The notes under the pieces are model-generated. The model ran no database searches and was not told where the DNA came from. It saw only the letters and a program-made list of their open reading frames with translations. 32,617 nt of DNA from Phycisphaerales bacterium UBA854 (GTDB lineage Bacteria > Planctomycetota > Phycisphaerae > Phycisphaerales > SM1A02). Shown one piece after another: positions 22,277 through 30,055 of the stretch. The translations under genes were made by a program, and so were the position numbers. Every line of letters starts with the position of its first letter. Position 1 is the first letter of the stretch. The stretch covers positions 1 to 32,617 of the forward strand of contig DBGM01000027.1 of the NCBI GenBank assembly GCA_002295885.1, written 5' to 3'.

Positions 22277-24730
22277 TCAGGGTTCGACGGTGGCGCCGGT
22301 CAGCCGGCGTCCGGCTTCGTCCGGCCAGCGGACCGCGTGGGCGATCCGTCCGGAGGCGCCGACCTCCGAGACCAGGACGTGCAGCGAGTCGCCCCGGAGG
22401 TCGTCGGCGGTTCCATGCAGCTCGAACCAGTGGGTGACGGTGTCGCCGGCGTCGATCTCGAACCGCACGGTCGGCGTGGTGGACACGCCGGTGCCGGCGA
22501 CGGCGGCTTGGATGCTCCGGCGTCCGGTGCCGCGGTTGGTGGCGCGGAGTTCGACCCGCAGTCCGTCGGGGGTGCTCCATTCCCGGAATGCCAGTTCGAT
22601 GGAGGGGAGTCCGACCTCGACACGGCAGCGCACCGGCAGCTGGATCGGATCCGGTCCGCCCCGTTCCAGCACGCCGGGGAGCGACAGCGGACCGGGGGGG
22701 AGGGGCCCGGTCACGATCACGTCGACGGGCACCCGTCGCGTCTCGCCCGGAGCCAGCACGAGCGGAATGCGTGCCGGGTCGAGCTGGGTCGTCGATTCGT
22801 GCTCGAAGCGGAGCACGCCTTCCATCGTCGTGGACCAGGGGTTGGTGATCTGCAGTTCGTGCCGGTGACGCATCGGTCGCGCGATCAGGGCGGGAGGATC
22901 GATCACCAGATCGCGCTGGAAGCGGATCCATTCGTTGTCGGCGCCTTCGACGAACTGGAGACGCTCCGGATCGAACGACAGTTCGTGCGTGCCTTCATGC
23001 GGAGCCAGTTCCCGTGCGTTGCCGTTGTCGTCGTGGAGGACGATCGGACGGCGACCCAGCGTCGCGGTCGCGGTGCCGATTCCCCCCGCGGGAAGCAGCA
23101 GTCCTGCACCGCCGCCGTCGACGGGAGCCAGGTACCACGCCTGTCCGCGGTCGCCGATGGGAACGCCGCCGCCGTAGCGACGCCCGGAGAGGTGCTGCAG
23201 CAGCGTGTGCAGTCGCGCGGAGGCCGGCGTGGGTTGGGTGCGTCCCCGTGCGTCGATGGTCCACGGTGGCGCGATGCAGTGCGGTCGTCCGTCCTTCCAC
23301 GTCTCCAGCAGTTCCGACGGTTCCGCGGCCGCCGGACCGGTCGGTGGCAGCACCGAGGCCTGCGGGGCGAGTCGGGCCAGGCGGGCCTGCAGCCGTTGTG
23401 CCGCCCGTTCGTGCATGGTTCCCTCGCCGGGGAGCGTCCAGCGTGACACCGCCTCGCCGAAGGGGATGATGGATCGATCCACCACCGGACCCCAGGTGGC
23501 TTCATCCAGCAGGATGAACGCGGCGACCTGATCGTCGTCCAGGGCATGTCGGCCCGCCCACTCCGGGGGGAGGCGATCGAATCGGCAGATGATCGTGCCG
23601 CCGCGGTCGAGCAGCCGACCCATCCGGCGTCGATGCTTCGGATGTTCCAGCAGTCCGGTTCCGTCCTCCAGCAGGGCGGGGATGCTCACCATGCCCACGC
23701 CCAGCGCCTCGACCAGTTCGAAGTCCCGGTCCGTCGGCGGGCCGGCGAACTCGAGACCGATGGTCGGCGTGGGGGCGGTGGGGGGCGATTCCGGAAGCAG
23801 CACGAAGTCGGTCCGGTCGGTCCGAACGACCTCGTCGGAACCGAGCGTGCGTGCCGTGAGCACCGCCCGGTACCAGCCGTTGTTTGGCAGCATCGGCTCG
23901 ATCCAGGTGTCCAGCGGCTGATCACCCATCGTGCCGTGGATGCGGTCGACGGTCTCGCCCCGATCGTTCTCGATGCGGAGCGACCAGTCGATCGGTTCGG
24001 TCGCGGGATCGTCGATGCGCAGACGCAGCATCGGCGTTCCGGGTCGGCGGTGGATTCCGGTTCCGGTCGCGTCGTCGACGCGCACCGTGGGCAGCTGCGT
24101 GACGGCGAGATCGTCGAACCAGGCTCGCCCGGTGATGTCGGCGGTGCGTCCGGTCCGGTTCCCGCTCCGGTCGTCGGGCTGGATCACGCGGCACTCCAGC
24201 ACGAGGTCGCGTGCGGTCCGGTCGAGTCCCGACACGATGACCGAGAGACGTGTCCAGTTCCCCGACGATTCGACGGGACGACTTTCGACCACGGTGCCGG
24301 GGATCGGTCGGCCACGCTCGTCGACCAGCCAGGCGGCGAGGGTCGTTTCGGAGCGGAGGAGTTCCTCCGTCCGGACCCATCCGGACACCTCGTATTCCGT
24401 GCCGGTCCGGATGGGGATGCGACCGACGTTCGTCCGGGCCGCCATCGAGTGTCCGTCGACGTCGAAGCGGAAGGCGAACCGGCCGGAATGGAACACCGAG
24501 TCGTCGGGTCGCATCGTCCCGAAGGAGGTGAAGCGGTCCAGACCCAGTGGGGTGCAGCGTACGAATCCCAGGGGCATCTCCAGCCGCAGGCGGCTGGATT
24601 CCTCGAAATCGAATCGGGTGCTGATGCGTTCCAACGAACCGGGTCCGGACGGATGATCCGGGGGGTTCGGAACGCCGGCGGTCGCGCCTTCCAGCACGAG
24701 GCCGGCCAGGATCGGCAGCAAGGCGGGCAT
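22277..24730 (-). CDS. Large secreted multidomain protein of unknown function
   Basis: 817 residues. I do not recognise the family. The first ~20 residues look like a signal peptide (LLPILAGLVLEG). Residues about 75-225 look like a beta-sandwich carbohydrate-binding module of the CBM4/9 kind: GRFAFRFDVDG, EYEVSGWVRTEEL, WFDDLAV. A middle segment after TIGLEFAGPPTDRDFELVEALG could be a TIM-barrel glycosidase-like region but shows no clear catalytic signature. The C-terminal 250 residues have beta-rich repeats with LRFEHESTT and PGETRRVPVDV, like Ig/adhesin-type domains. Export and a sugar-related role are plausible; this is inference. I chose the ATG at 24730; a TTG one codon earlier gives nearly the same protein. 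No enzyme activity is assigned. It converges on the LON gene. Confidence 0.75.
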   Translation of the reverse strand: MPALLPILAGLVLEGATAGVPNPPDHPSGPGSLERISTRFDFEESSRLRLEMPLGFVRCTPLGLDRFTSFGTMRPDDSVFHSGRFAFRFDVDGHSMAARTNVGRIPIRTGTEYEVSGWVRTEELLRSETTLAAWLVDERGRPIPGTVVESRPVESSGNWTRLSVIVSGLDRTARDLVLECRVIQPDDRSGNRTGRTADITGRAWFDDLAVTQLPTVRVDDATGTGIHRRPGTPMLRLRIDDPATEPIDWSLRIENDRGETVDRIHGTMGDQPLDTWIEPMLPNNGWYRAVLTARTLGSDEVVRTDRTDFVLLPESPPTAPTPTIGLEFAGPPTDRDFELVEALGVGMVSIPALLEDGTGLLEHPKHRRRMGRLLDRGGTIICRFDRLPPEWAGRHALDDDQVAAFILLDEATWGPVVDRSIIPFGEAVSRWTLPGEGTMHERAAQRLQARLARLAPQASVLPPTGPAAAEPSELLETWKDGRPHCIAPPWTIDARGRTQPTPASARLHTLLQHLSGRRYGGGVPIGDRGQAWYLAPVDGGGAGLLLPAGGIGTATATLGRRPIVLHDDNGNARELAPHEGTHELSFDPERLQFVEGADNEWIRFQRDLVIDPPALIARPMRHRHELQITNPWSTTMEGVLRFEHESTTQLDPARIPLVLAPGETRRVPVDVIVTGPLPPGPLSLPGVLERGGPDPIQLPVRCRVEVGLPSIELAFREWSTPDGLRVELRATNRGTGRRSIQAAVAGTGVSTTPTVRFEIDAGDTVTHWFELHGTADDLRGDSLHVLVSEVGASGRIAHAVRWPDEAGRRLTGATVEP

Positions 24731-24818
24731 CAACCATCTTTATCGGTCGATTGGCCGGAGACCTCCACGTTTGCCGATGGGTGATTGTCGATCAGTCGCG
24801 AAGAAGGGACCACGGGAA

Positions 24819-25556
24819 ATGCACGAGATCAAGCGTCTGCTGCTGATGACCATCGTTCTCGCCGCCGCCGTCGGCGGCGGCATCTGGTGGGGCTTCAACG
24901 ATCGCCAGGAGGCGAAGATCCGCGACCTCGAGGCCCGCAACGTCCAGTTGGCGGACCGGCTGGAGGAACGTTCGGAGATGCTGGAGCGTCTGGGTCGGGA
25001 ACGGCGGCTCGGACTGGTGCGGGTGCTGGACCAGACCCTGGTCGGGGGAGCGGTCGAGTCGACCACCTTCGAACTGATCGAACTGGACGACGACGGCAGC
25101 GAACTGGCGCGGCAGTCGTTCTCGGTGCCCGGTGACGTGGTCTTCATCGACGCCCAGACCGTGAAGTTCCGGGCCGACGACGTCGCCGGCGGCCATCCCT
25201 TCCGGGGTCGCACGCTGGTGCTGCTGCGGCGGGTCTATTCGGACCGGATGCCTCCGGTGGAGGGTCTGCCGATCGATCTGCCCGGTGCGGTGCCGCCGGG
25301 GTACGCCTCGGAGACCGTGGGTCGGTTCGAGCAGGGCATCTGGGAGCAGTTCTGGGGGCTCGCCCGGGATCCGGAGGCCGCCGAATCGCTCGGAATCCGT
25401 GTGGCGCAGGGGGAAGCGGCCTACAAGCCGATGCAGCCGGGGGACGTGTTCGAACTCCGCGTCGACGCGCTGGGCGGCATCAGCCTCGTCCCGGTGCCGC
25501 CGCCGACGGAGCGGCCCCGGGATCTGCACGACATCGCGTCCGTCTCGGATCGCTGA
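24819..25556 (+). CDS. Membrane-anchored coiled-coil protein of unknown function
   Basis: 245 residues; I do not recognise the family. An N-terminal hydrophobic segment (about residues 6-28, ending GGGIWWGF) is followed by a coiled coil of about 45 residues (AKIRDLEARNVQLADRLEER, then MLERLGRERR). The rest is a beta-rich domain of about 175 residues including GDVVFIDAQTVKFR, GRTLVLLRRVYSD and GDVFELRVDALGGISL. The layout (anchor, coiled coil, globular domain) suggests a periplasmic or cytosolic scaffold. I chose the ATG at 24819 because GAAGGG lies about 10 nt upstream; a start at 24771 would add 16 residues before the membrane segment. It lies in a divergent position to the 817-residue gene, which begins 88 bp away. 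Confidence 0.8.
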   Translation: MHEIKRLLLMTIVLAAAVGGGIWWGFNDRQEAKIRDLEARNVQLADRLEERSEMLERLGRERRLGLVRVLDQTLVGGAVESTTFELIELDDDGSELARQSFSVPGDVVFIDAQTVKFRADDVAGGHPFRGRTLVLLRRVYSDRMPPVEGLPIDLPGAVPPGYASETVGRFEQGIWEQFWGLARDPEAAESLGIRVAQGEAAYKPMQPGDVFELRVDALGGISLVPVPPPTERPRDLHDIASVSDR

Positions 25557-25577
25557 TCCCCGGGCACGGGTGAGGGC

Positions 25578-25583
25578 TAGAAT
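25578..25583 (+). promoter_or_regulatory. Putative -10 box (TAGAAT) of the epimerase-HAD / ilvE operon
   Basis: GCTAGAATGG matches the gyrB -10 hexamer. It would give a leader of about 35 nt before the GTG at 25625. No -35 box at standard spacing. Confidence 0.45.
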
Positions 25584-25624
25584 GGCCTGATGCCCAGCCG
25601 TCCTTCACATACTGCGAGTCCGTC

Positions 25625-27355
25625 GTGCGCGTCCTGATCATCGGTGCGATGGGACTGGTCGGTCGTCGGGTGCTGCTGCAGCGCCTGTCGCTCGGCGATC
25701 GCGTCACCGTCATGTCGCGAAACGCCACGCGGGCCCGACGGATGCTGGTGGCCCTCGGTCTGACCGGCATCGACATCGTCGAGGGTGATCCCGCCGTGCC
25801 CGGGCCCTGGCAGGATGCGGTCAGCGGACACGACGTCGTGATCATGCTGGCCGGTGCGGGGGTGGCGGATCGACGGTGGACGCGCCGCTACCTGCAGACC
25901 ATCCGTGACAGTCGCGTGGACGGAACCTACCAGGTGGTGCAGGCGATCGAACGGGCCGAGGTCCGGCCCTCGCTGCTGCTGTCGGCGTCCGCGGTCGGCT
26001 ACTACGGCGATCGCGGTTCGGTGCTGACCGACGAGCACGGACCGGCGGGGGACGACGTGCTCGCCGACATCTGCACGCACTGGGAGAACCAGGCCATCCG
26101 CGCCGAGCCGCTGTGTCGCGTGGTGCGCATGCGCTTCGGGGTCATCCTGGACGCCAGTGGCGGCGCACTCGCCAAACTGCTCCCGATCTTCCGCAAGGGA
26201 CTGGGGGGTCGTCTCGGATCCGGGCGCCAGTACATGTCGTGGATCACCTGGCACGACGTCGTCGGGTCGATCGATCATCTCATCGCCCATTCGGACGCAC
26301 GCGGCGCGTTCAACATCGTGGCCCCCAACGCGGTCACCAACCGCGAGTTCACCGCGGCGCTGGCCACGGTGCTCAACCGTCCCGCATTCATGGCGGTGCC
26401 GGGGCCGATGCTCCGGCTGCTGGCCGGCGGTTTCGCCGACACCCTGCTCACGGGGCAGCGGGTCTGGCCCGCGAAGCTGATGGAGTCGGGCTACGAATTC
26501 AGGCATCCGGCCATCGAGGGTGCCCTCGCCTCGGTGCTGAACATCGATCCGCCGGCGTCCGCGCCCGTCTCACGGGCCCGCACCGCGCTGCGGACCATGC
26601 CCGAGGACATCCGGCTGGTGGTGCTGGACATCGACGGCCTGCTTCCTGATTCCATTCCGGTGCGCACCACGCTGACCCAGTACGCGTCCGGTTCGGCGCA
26701 GGTGGTGCTGGCCACGAGCGACGGTCTCGAATCGGCCCGCCGGTTCCAGCAGCGGTGCGGCCAATCCTTCCCGATGATCATCGGTGACGGCGGCTGTCTG
26801 CTGTCGGCGGACGGGGACGTACTCGGCGCGCGGGTGCTGTCGACGGAGATCACGGAGGAGCTCTGCCGCGCCGCGTGCGCGCAGGACGATCCTCTGGCCC
26901 TGACGTTCGAGACGGTCGACGGTGCCGTGCAGCGCAGCGAATCCTCGCCCGGCGGTTCGCTGTCGGCGCCCGAGGGCGTCTTCCGCATCCGGGTGGAAGG
27001 GGACGAGGCGCCGCGGGTCCTGTTCGAGTCGGGGATCCGGGATTCGCTCTGGAAGCAGCGTCGCATCGCGCTGCATCGCGCGCCCAACGGCGAGCTCGAG
27101 ATCATCCATCCGATGGCGGATCGCGGGATCGCGGTGCAGGACATCGCCCGGCGGACGGGAAGTCCGCGTGAAACCGTCATGGGGGTCGTTTCGTGCGACC
27201 GGAGTGCGGGTCTGGCGGAGTGGTGCGGGTTTACGGTTGCTCTCGGCGACGCCTCCGCTACCATTCAGGATCTGGCGGACGCCACGACCGAGGCCCACTC
27301 GGTGGAGGGCCTCGCCGAAGCACTTCGATCCTGGATCCGACGCGAGGATCCCTGA
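25625..27355 (+). CDS. TIGR01777-type epimerase fused to a degenerate HAD domain
   Basis: 576 residues. The N-terminal 305 residues are an SDR39U1/YfcH-type NAD(P)-dependent epimerase: LIIGAMGLVGRRV (Rossmann start), SASAVGYYGDRG with the YxxxK-like region, RFGVILDASGGAL, and a C-terminal FNIVAPNAVTNREF with WPAKLMESGYEFRHP. After a linker, residues about 330-576 look like a Cof-type HAD phosphatase: LVVLDIDGLLP in motif I position, ATSDGLES in motif II, and GIAVQDIARRTGSPRETVMGV near motif III. The T of DxDGT is L, the Lys of motif III is replaced, and the usual GDxxND is SCDRSA. The HAD part is therefore probably inactive and perhaps regulatory. The start is a GTG; no ATG is in frame nearby. 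ilvE follows after 14 bp, so the two are likely co-transcribed. Confidence 0.85.
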   Translation: MRVLIIGAMGLVGRRVLLQRLSLGDRVTVMSRNATRARRMLVALGLTGIDIVEGDPAVPGPWQDAVSGHDVVIMLAGAGVADRRWTRRYLQTIRDSRVDGTYQVVQAIERAEVRPSLLLSASAVGYYGDRGSVLTDEHGPAGDDVLADICTHWENQAIRAEPLCRVVRMRFGVILDASGGALAKLLPIFRKGLGGRLGSGRQYMSWITWHDVVGSIDHLIAHSDARGAFNIVAPNAVTNREFTAALATVLNRPAFMAVPGPMLRLLAGGFADTLLTGQRVWPAKLMESGYEFRHPAIEGALASVLNIDPPASAPVSRARTALRTMPEDIRLVVLDIDGLLPDSIPVRTTLTQYASGSAQVVLATSDGLESARRFQQRCGQSFPMIIGDGGCLLSADGDVLGARVLSTEITEELCRAACAQDDPLALTFETVDGAVQRSESSPGGSLSAPEGVFRIRVEGDEAPRVLFESGIRDSLWKQRRIALHRAPNGELEIIHPMADRGIAVQDIARRTGSPRETVMGVVSCDRSAGLAEWCGFTVALGDASATIQDLADATTEAHSVEGLAEALRSWIRREDP

Positions 27356-27369
27356 CTGCAGGGGCAGGC

Positions 27370-28311
27370 ATGACCAGTTCCGACCACGAACCGACCGCGA
27401 CGGCCGCGTCGTCCTCTGCGCCGGCGCCGGCGATCATGACCGGAGACATCTGGATCGACGGTCAGTGGGTGGATGCGTCCGAGGCGACCATCAGCGTCTT
27501 CGATCACGGTCTGCTGTACGGCGACGGCTGCTTCGAGGGGATCCGGATCTACAACGGCCGGATCTTCAAGCTGCGTTCGCATCTGGAGCGTCTCTACGCC
27601 TCGGCCGACCGCATCCGACTCACCCCCGCCTACGACATCGACACCATCGAGTCCGCCACCCGCGACGCGGTGCGTCGCAACGGCCTGAAGGACGGCTACA
27701 TCCGCGTAGTCTTCACGCGCGGGGCGGGCACGCTGGGTCTGCATCCCTTCCACTGCCCGCGTTCGTCCGCGATCATCATCGCGGCCGACATCACGCTGTA
27801 TCCGGAGGAGATGTACGTCGAAGGCATGCCGGTGATCGTCGCCAAGCGGCCGCGCATCCCCATCGCCTGTCTCGATCCCGAGATCAAGAGTCTGAACTAC
27901 CTCAACAACATCCTCGCCAAGGTCGAGGCGATCGACGCCGGCGTCCTCGAGGCGATCATGCTCAACACGGAGGGACTGGTCGCGGAATGCACGGGGGACA
28001 ACATCTTCGTGATCAAGGACGGCCGCATCTCGACCCCCGACACGTCCGCGGGCATGCTGCACGGCATCACGCGCCGCTTCGTGATCGAGGAGGTCGCGCC
28101 CGCACTGGGCTATGAGATCGAGGAACGGGCCCACCGGCTCGAGGAGCTCAAGGCGGCCGACGAGGTGTTCCTGACCGGGACCGCGGCCGAGGTGATCGGC
28201 GTCTCGACCATCGACGGTGATCCCGTCGGCGGCGGCAAGGTCGGTCCCGTGACCACGGCCCTGGTGGCGGAGTTCCGTCGTCTGACCCGCGAGGGCGCCT
28301 GCGAAGGTTGA
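27370..28311 (+). CDS. ilvE: Branched-chain amino acid aminotransferase (class IV, IlvE type)
   Basis: 313 residues. PLP enzyme that transaminates 2-oxoacids of Val, Ile and Leu with glutamate. The fold-type IV start WIDGQWVDASEATISVFDHGLLYGDG and GCFEGIRIYNGRIFKLRSHL are conserved. The catalytic lysine is K173 in EIKSLNYLNNILAK. AECTGDNIFVIKDG and TPDTSAGMLHGITRRFV are the further signatures; FLTGTAAEV is near the C terminus. I chose the ATG at 27370 with AGGGG upstream; 22 Ala/Ser/Pro-rich residues precede the core, so the ATG at 27436 is an alternative. D-amino-acid transaminase activity cannot be excluded from sequence alone. It is 14 bp after the epimerase gene and converges on mqnC with an 8-bp gap. 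Confidence 0.92.
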   Translation: MTSSDHEPTATAASSSAPAPAIMTGDIWIDGQWVDASEATISVFDHGLLYGDGCFEGIRIYNGRIFKLRSHLERLYASADRIRLTPAYDIDTIESATRDAVRRNGLKDGYIRVVFTRGAGTLGLHPFHCPRSSAIIIAADITLYPEEMYVEGMPVIVAKRPRIPIACLDPEIKSLNYLNNILAKVEAIDAGVLEAIMLNTEGLVAECTGDNIFVIKDGRISTPDTSAGMLHGITRRFVIEEVAPALGYEIEERAHRLEELKAADEVFLTGTAAEVIGVSTIDGDPVGGGKVGPVTTALVAEFRRLTREGACEG

Positions 28312-28319
28312 ATCGACAC

Positions 28320-29732
28320 TCAGTTGCGCTGCACGGTGAGCTCGACCGCCTGGTCGTTGTCCCCGCCGGTGCCGCAGCCCGCATCGTTCTGCACGTGGAG
28401 GCGGTCGGCCCGCTGCGACGACCAGTCGTCGACCATCAGGTCCGGCGACTGCGGCCGCTCGTGCAGCTTCAGCATGCGGTAGGCGTTGTCGCGCTGGGCG
28501 GGGGTGAAGCCCGCGGTGCGGATGAGATGGCACAGCAGCGGTTCGCCGAGGCAGTAGGTCGTCCCCGCTGCGCTGACCACGTTCTCCTCCATCATCACGG
28601 AGCCCATGTCGTTGGCGCCCCAGGCGAGGGCGGCCTGTCCGATGTGGGGTCCCATGGTCACCCAGCTGGCGCCGATGGAATAGATGTTGTCGAGGTACAA
28701 CCGGCTCAGCGCCTGGTTGCGCAGGTACTCGGAGGCGCCGGCCATGCGGATCCGCCGTCCGTACTTGGGGTGGTCGCGCTTGTCGCCGGTGCCGTCGAGT
28801 CGGGCCACCACGTCGCCGGGGAAGGGGGCGTCCATGTCGTCGCCGCTGCCTTCGCCCCACTCCGCGCAGCGTCCCAGCGGCGTGTTCTCGCGCTGGAAGG
28901 GCCAGGAGATGAAGGCCATGTACCGGCCTCCTCCGTCGAGGGCGAAGTCGGAGATGCTCTCGTCCTGCCAACGCCGCACGAGCTCCATGTGGTGGATCCG
29001 GTCGGCCACGCCCTCGATGTGTCCGAACATCATCGTGGCGGAGGTATTGAGTCCGAACTCGTGGGCCACCCGCATCACGGTCAACCAGGACTCGGCGTCG
29101 CACTTGCCCAGTCCGATCTTGCGGCGGACGGCATCGGCGAAGATCTCGCCGCCGCCTCCGGGGACGGATTGCAGTCCCGCATCGACCAGCGTCTTCATCA
29201 CGCCGCGCAGCTTGTCGGCGAGCGTCGCGCCCGGCGGATCGAAGAAGTCGATGAATTCGATGAACTCGGGCGGGCTGAACGCATGGACGTGGACCTGCGG
29301 GAACCGGTCCGTGATCGAGGACAGGAGCTCCACGTACCAGTCCAGCGGCAGTTCGGGATTCATGCCGCCCTGCATGAGGATCTGGGTGCCGCCGATGTCG
29401 ACGAGCTCCTGGATCTTCTGCAGGATCTCCTCGTACTCGAGGGTGTAGGCATCGTCCTCGTGTCCGGTGCGTCGGAAGGCGCAGAAGGTGCACTTGGCGG
29501 TGCACACGTTGGTGTAGTTGATGTTCCGGTCCACGACGTAGGTGCGGATCCGGTCGCCGTGCAGATGCCGGCAGCGGGCGTCGGCCCAGTGCCCCAGCTC
29601 CTGGATCGGCATCTCGCGGTGGATCCGCAGGGCCTGCTCGGGGGTCAGCCGCAGGGAGCCGGTGACCACATCCTCGAGGACGGCGGCATCCAGGACGTCC
29701 GCATCGGGTCGGATTGTGGCGATCTGGGCCAT
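28320..29732 (-). CDS. mqnC: Cyclic dehypoxanthinyl futalosine synthase MqnC
   Basis: 470 residues. Radical-SAM enzyme of the futalosine route to menaquinone that cyclises dehypoxanthinyl futalosine. The iron-sulfur motif CX3CX2C is C77, C81 and C84 in NVCTAKCTFCAF, and NINYTNVC before it is typical. LMQGGMNPELPLDWYVELL, VHVHAFSPPE, GGGEIFADAVR and TATMMFGH-like SATMMFGH with GANDMGSVMMEENVV distinguish it from MqnE, CofH and BioB-type enzymes. It is about 100 residues longer than usual: an insert of about 30 residues (from GRCAEWGEG to RRIRMAG) and a C-terminal extension of about 50 residues. Other mqn genes are not in the window. A TACACT box ends 6 nt before the ATG, suggesting a leaderless transcript; GAGGAG directly abuts the ATG, too close to serve as a binding site. 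Confidence 0.92.
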   Translation of the reverse strand: MAQIATIRPDADVLDAAVLEDVVTGSLRLTPEQALRIHREMPIQELGHWADARCRHLHGDRIRTYVVDRNINYTNVCTAKCTFCAFRRTGHEDDAYTLEYEEILQKIQELVDIGGTQILMQGGMNPELPLDWYVELLSSITDRFPQVHVHAFSPPEFIEFIDFFDPPGATLADKLRGVMKTLVDAGLQSVPGGGGEIFADAVRRKIGLGKCDAESWLTVMRVAHEFGLNTSATMMFGHIEGVADRIHHMELVRRWQDESISDFALDGGGRYMAFISWPFQRENTPLGRCAEWGEGSGDDMDAPFPGDVVARLDGTGDKRDHPKYGRRIRMAGASEYLRNQALSRLYLDNIYSIGASWVTMGPHIGQAALAWGANDMGSVMMEENVVSAAGTTYCLGEPLLCHLIRTAGFTPAQRDNAYRMLKLHERPQSPDLMVDDWSSQRADRLHVQNDAGCGTGGDNDQAVELTVQRN

Positions 29733-29738
29733 CTCCTC

Positions 29739-29744
29739 AGTGTA
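29739..29744 (-). promoter_or_regulatory. Probable leaderless promoter -10 (TACACT) of mqnC
   Basis: On the minus strand GGTACACT, then 6 nt, then ATG at 29732. The GAGGAG that fills those 6 nt abuts the ATG with no spacer and cannot act as a normal Shine-Dalgarno. Confidence 0.4.
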
Positions 29745-29765
29745 CCGGGCTGCCGGTTGCGGGGC

Positions 29766-30008
29766 TCATCGTGCTTCAAAGAAGCGCTGTTCGGACCCGT
29801 GGGGATCGATTCCGACCCGGGCCTGGCTGCCGCAGCCGGGGCATCGCCCTTCGTAGGCGGTGCCGGAGGCGTTCCGGTAGAGGCGTCCGTACGCGTGGCA
29901 GCACCGGTACCAGATCGACAGGAAGGGACGTTTCGGGCCCTTCTGCGGCCGTGGCCCGGCGGGGGCGGGCAGCCCCCGGATATCGACGATGTCCGGTCTC
30001 GGTTCCAT
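29766..30008 (-). CDS. Small zinc-ribbon-like protein of unknown function
   Basis: 80 residues. The core reads WYRCCHAYGRLYRNASGTAYEG followed by RCPGCGSQARV; two cysteine pairs (CC and CPGC), with a histidine next to the first pair, suggest a zinc ribbon or metal-binding knuckle. The N terminus is basic with a proline-rich stretch. I know of no assigned function; the motif reads as conserved rather than random, and the frame is free of overlap with its neighbours. The ATG at 30008 has a GATACT -10-like box (30016-30021) 7 nt before it and no Shine-Dalgarno. It sits between mqnC and the cyclodeaminase-family gene on the same strand. Confidence 0.7.
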   Translation of the reverse strand: MEPRPDIVDIRGLPAPAGPRPQKGPKRPFLSIWYRCCHAYGRLYRNASGTAYEGRCPGCGSQARVGIDPHGSEQRFFEAR

Positions 30009-30015
30009 CCCGGAC

Positions 30016-30021
30016 AGTATC
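30016..30021 (-). promoter_or_regulatory. Putative -10 box (GATACT) before the zinc-ribbon gene
   Basis: On the minus strand GATACT ends 7 nt before the ATG at 30008. It matches the box before the nuclease-family and amidase genes. Whether this gene also depends on read-through from pheT is unknown. Confidence 0.3.
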
Positions 30022-30055
30022 GGTCGGACGAGGCCGACCGCTTCCGATTGGGGGG

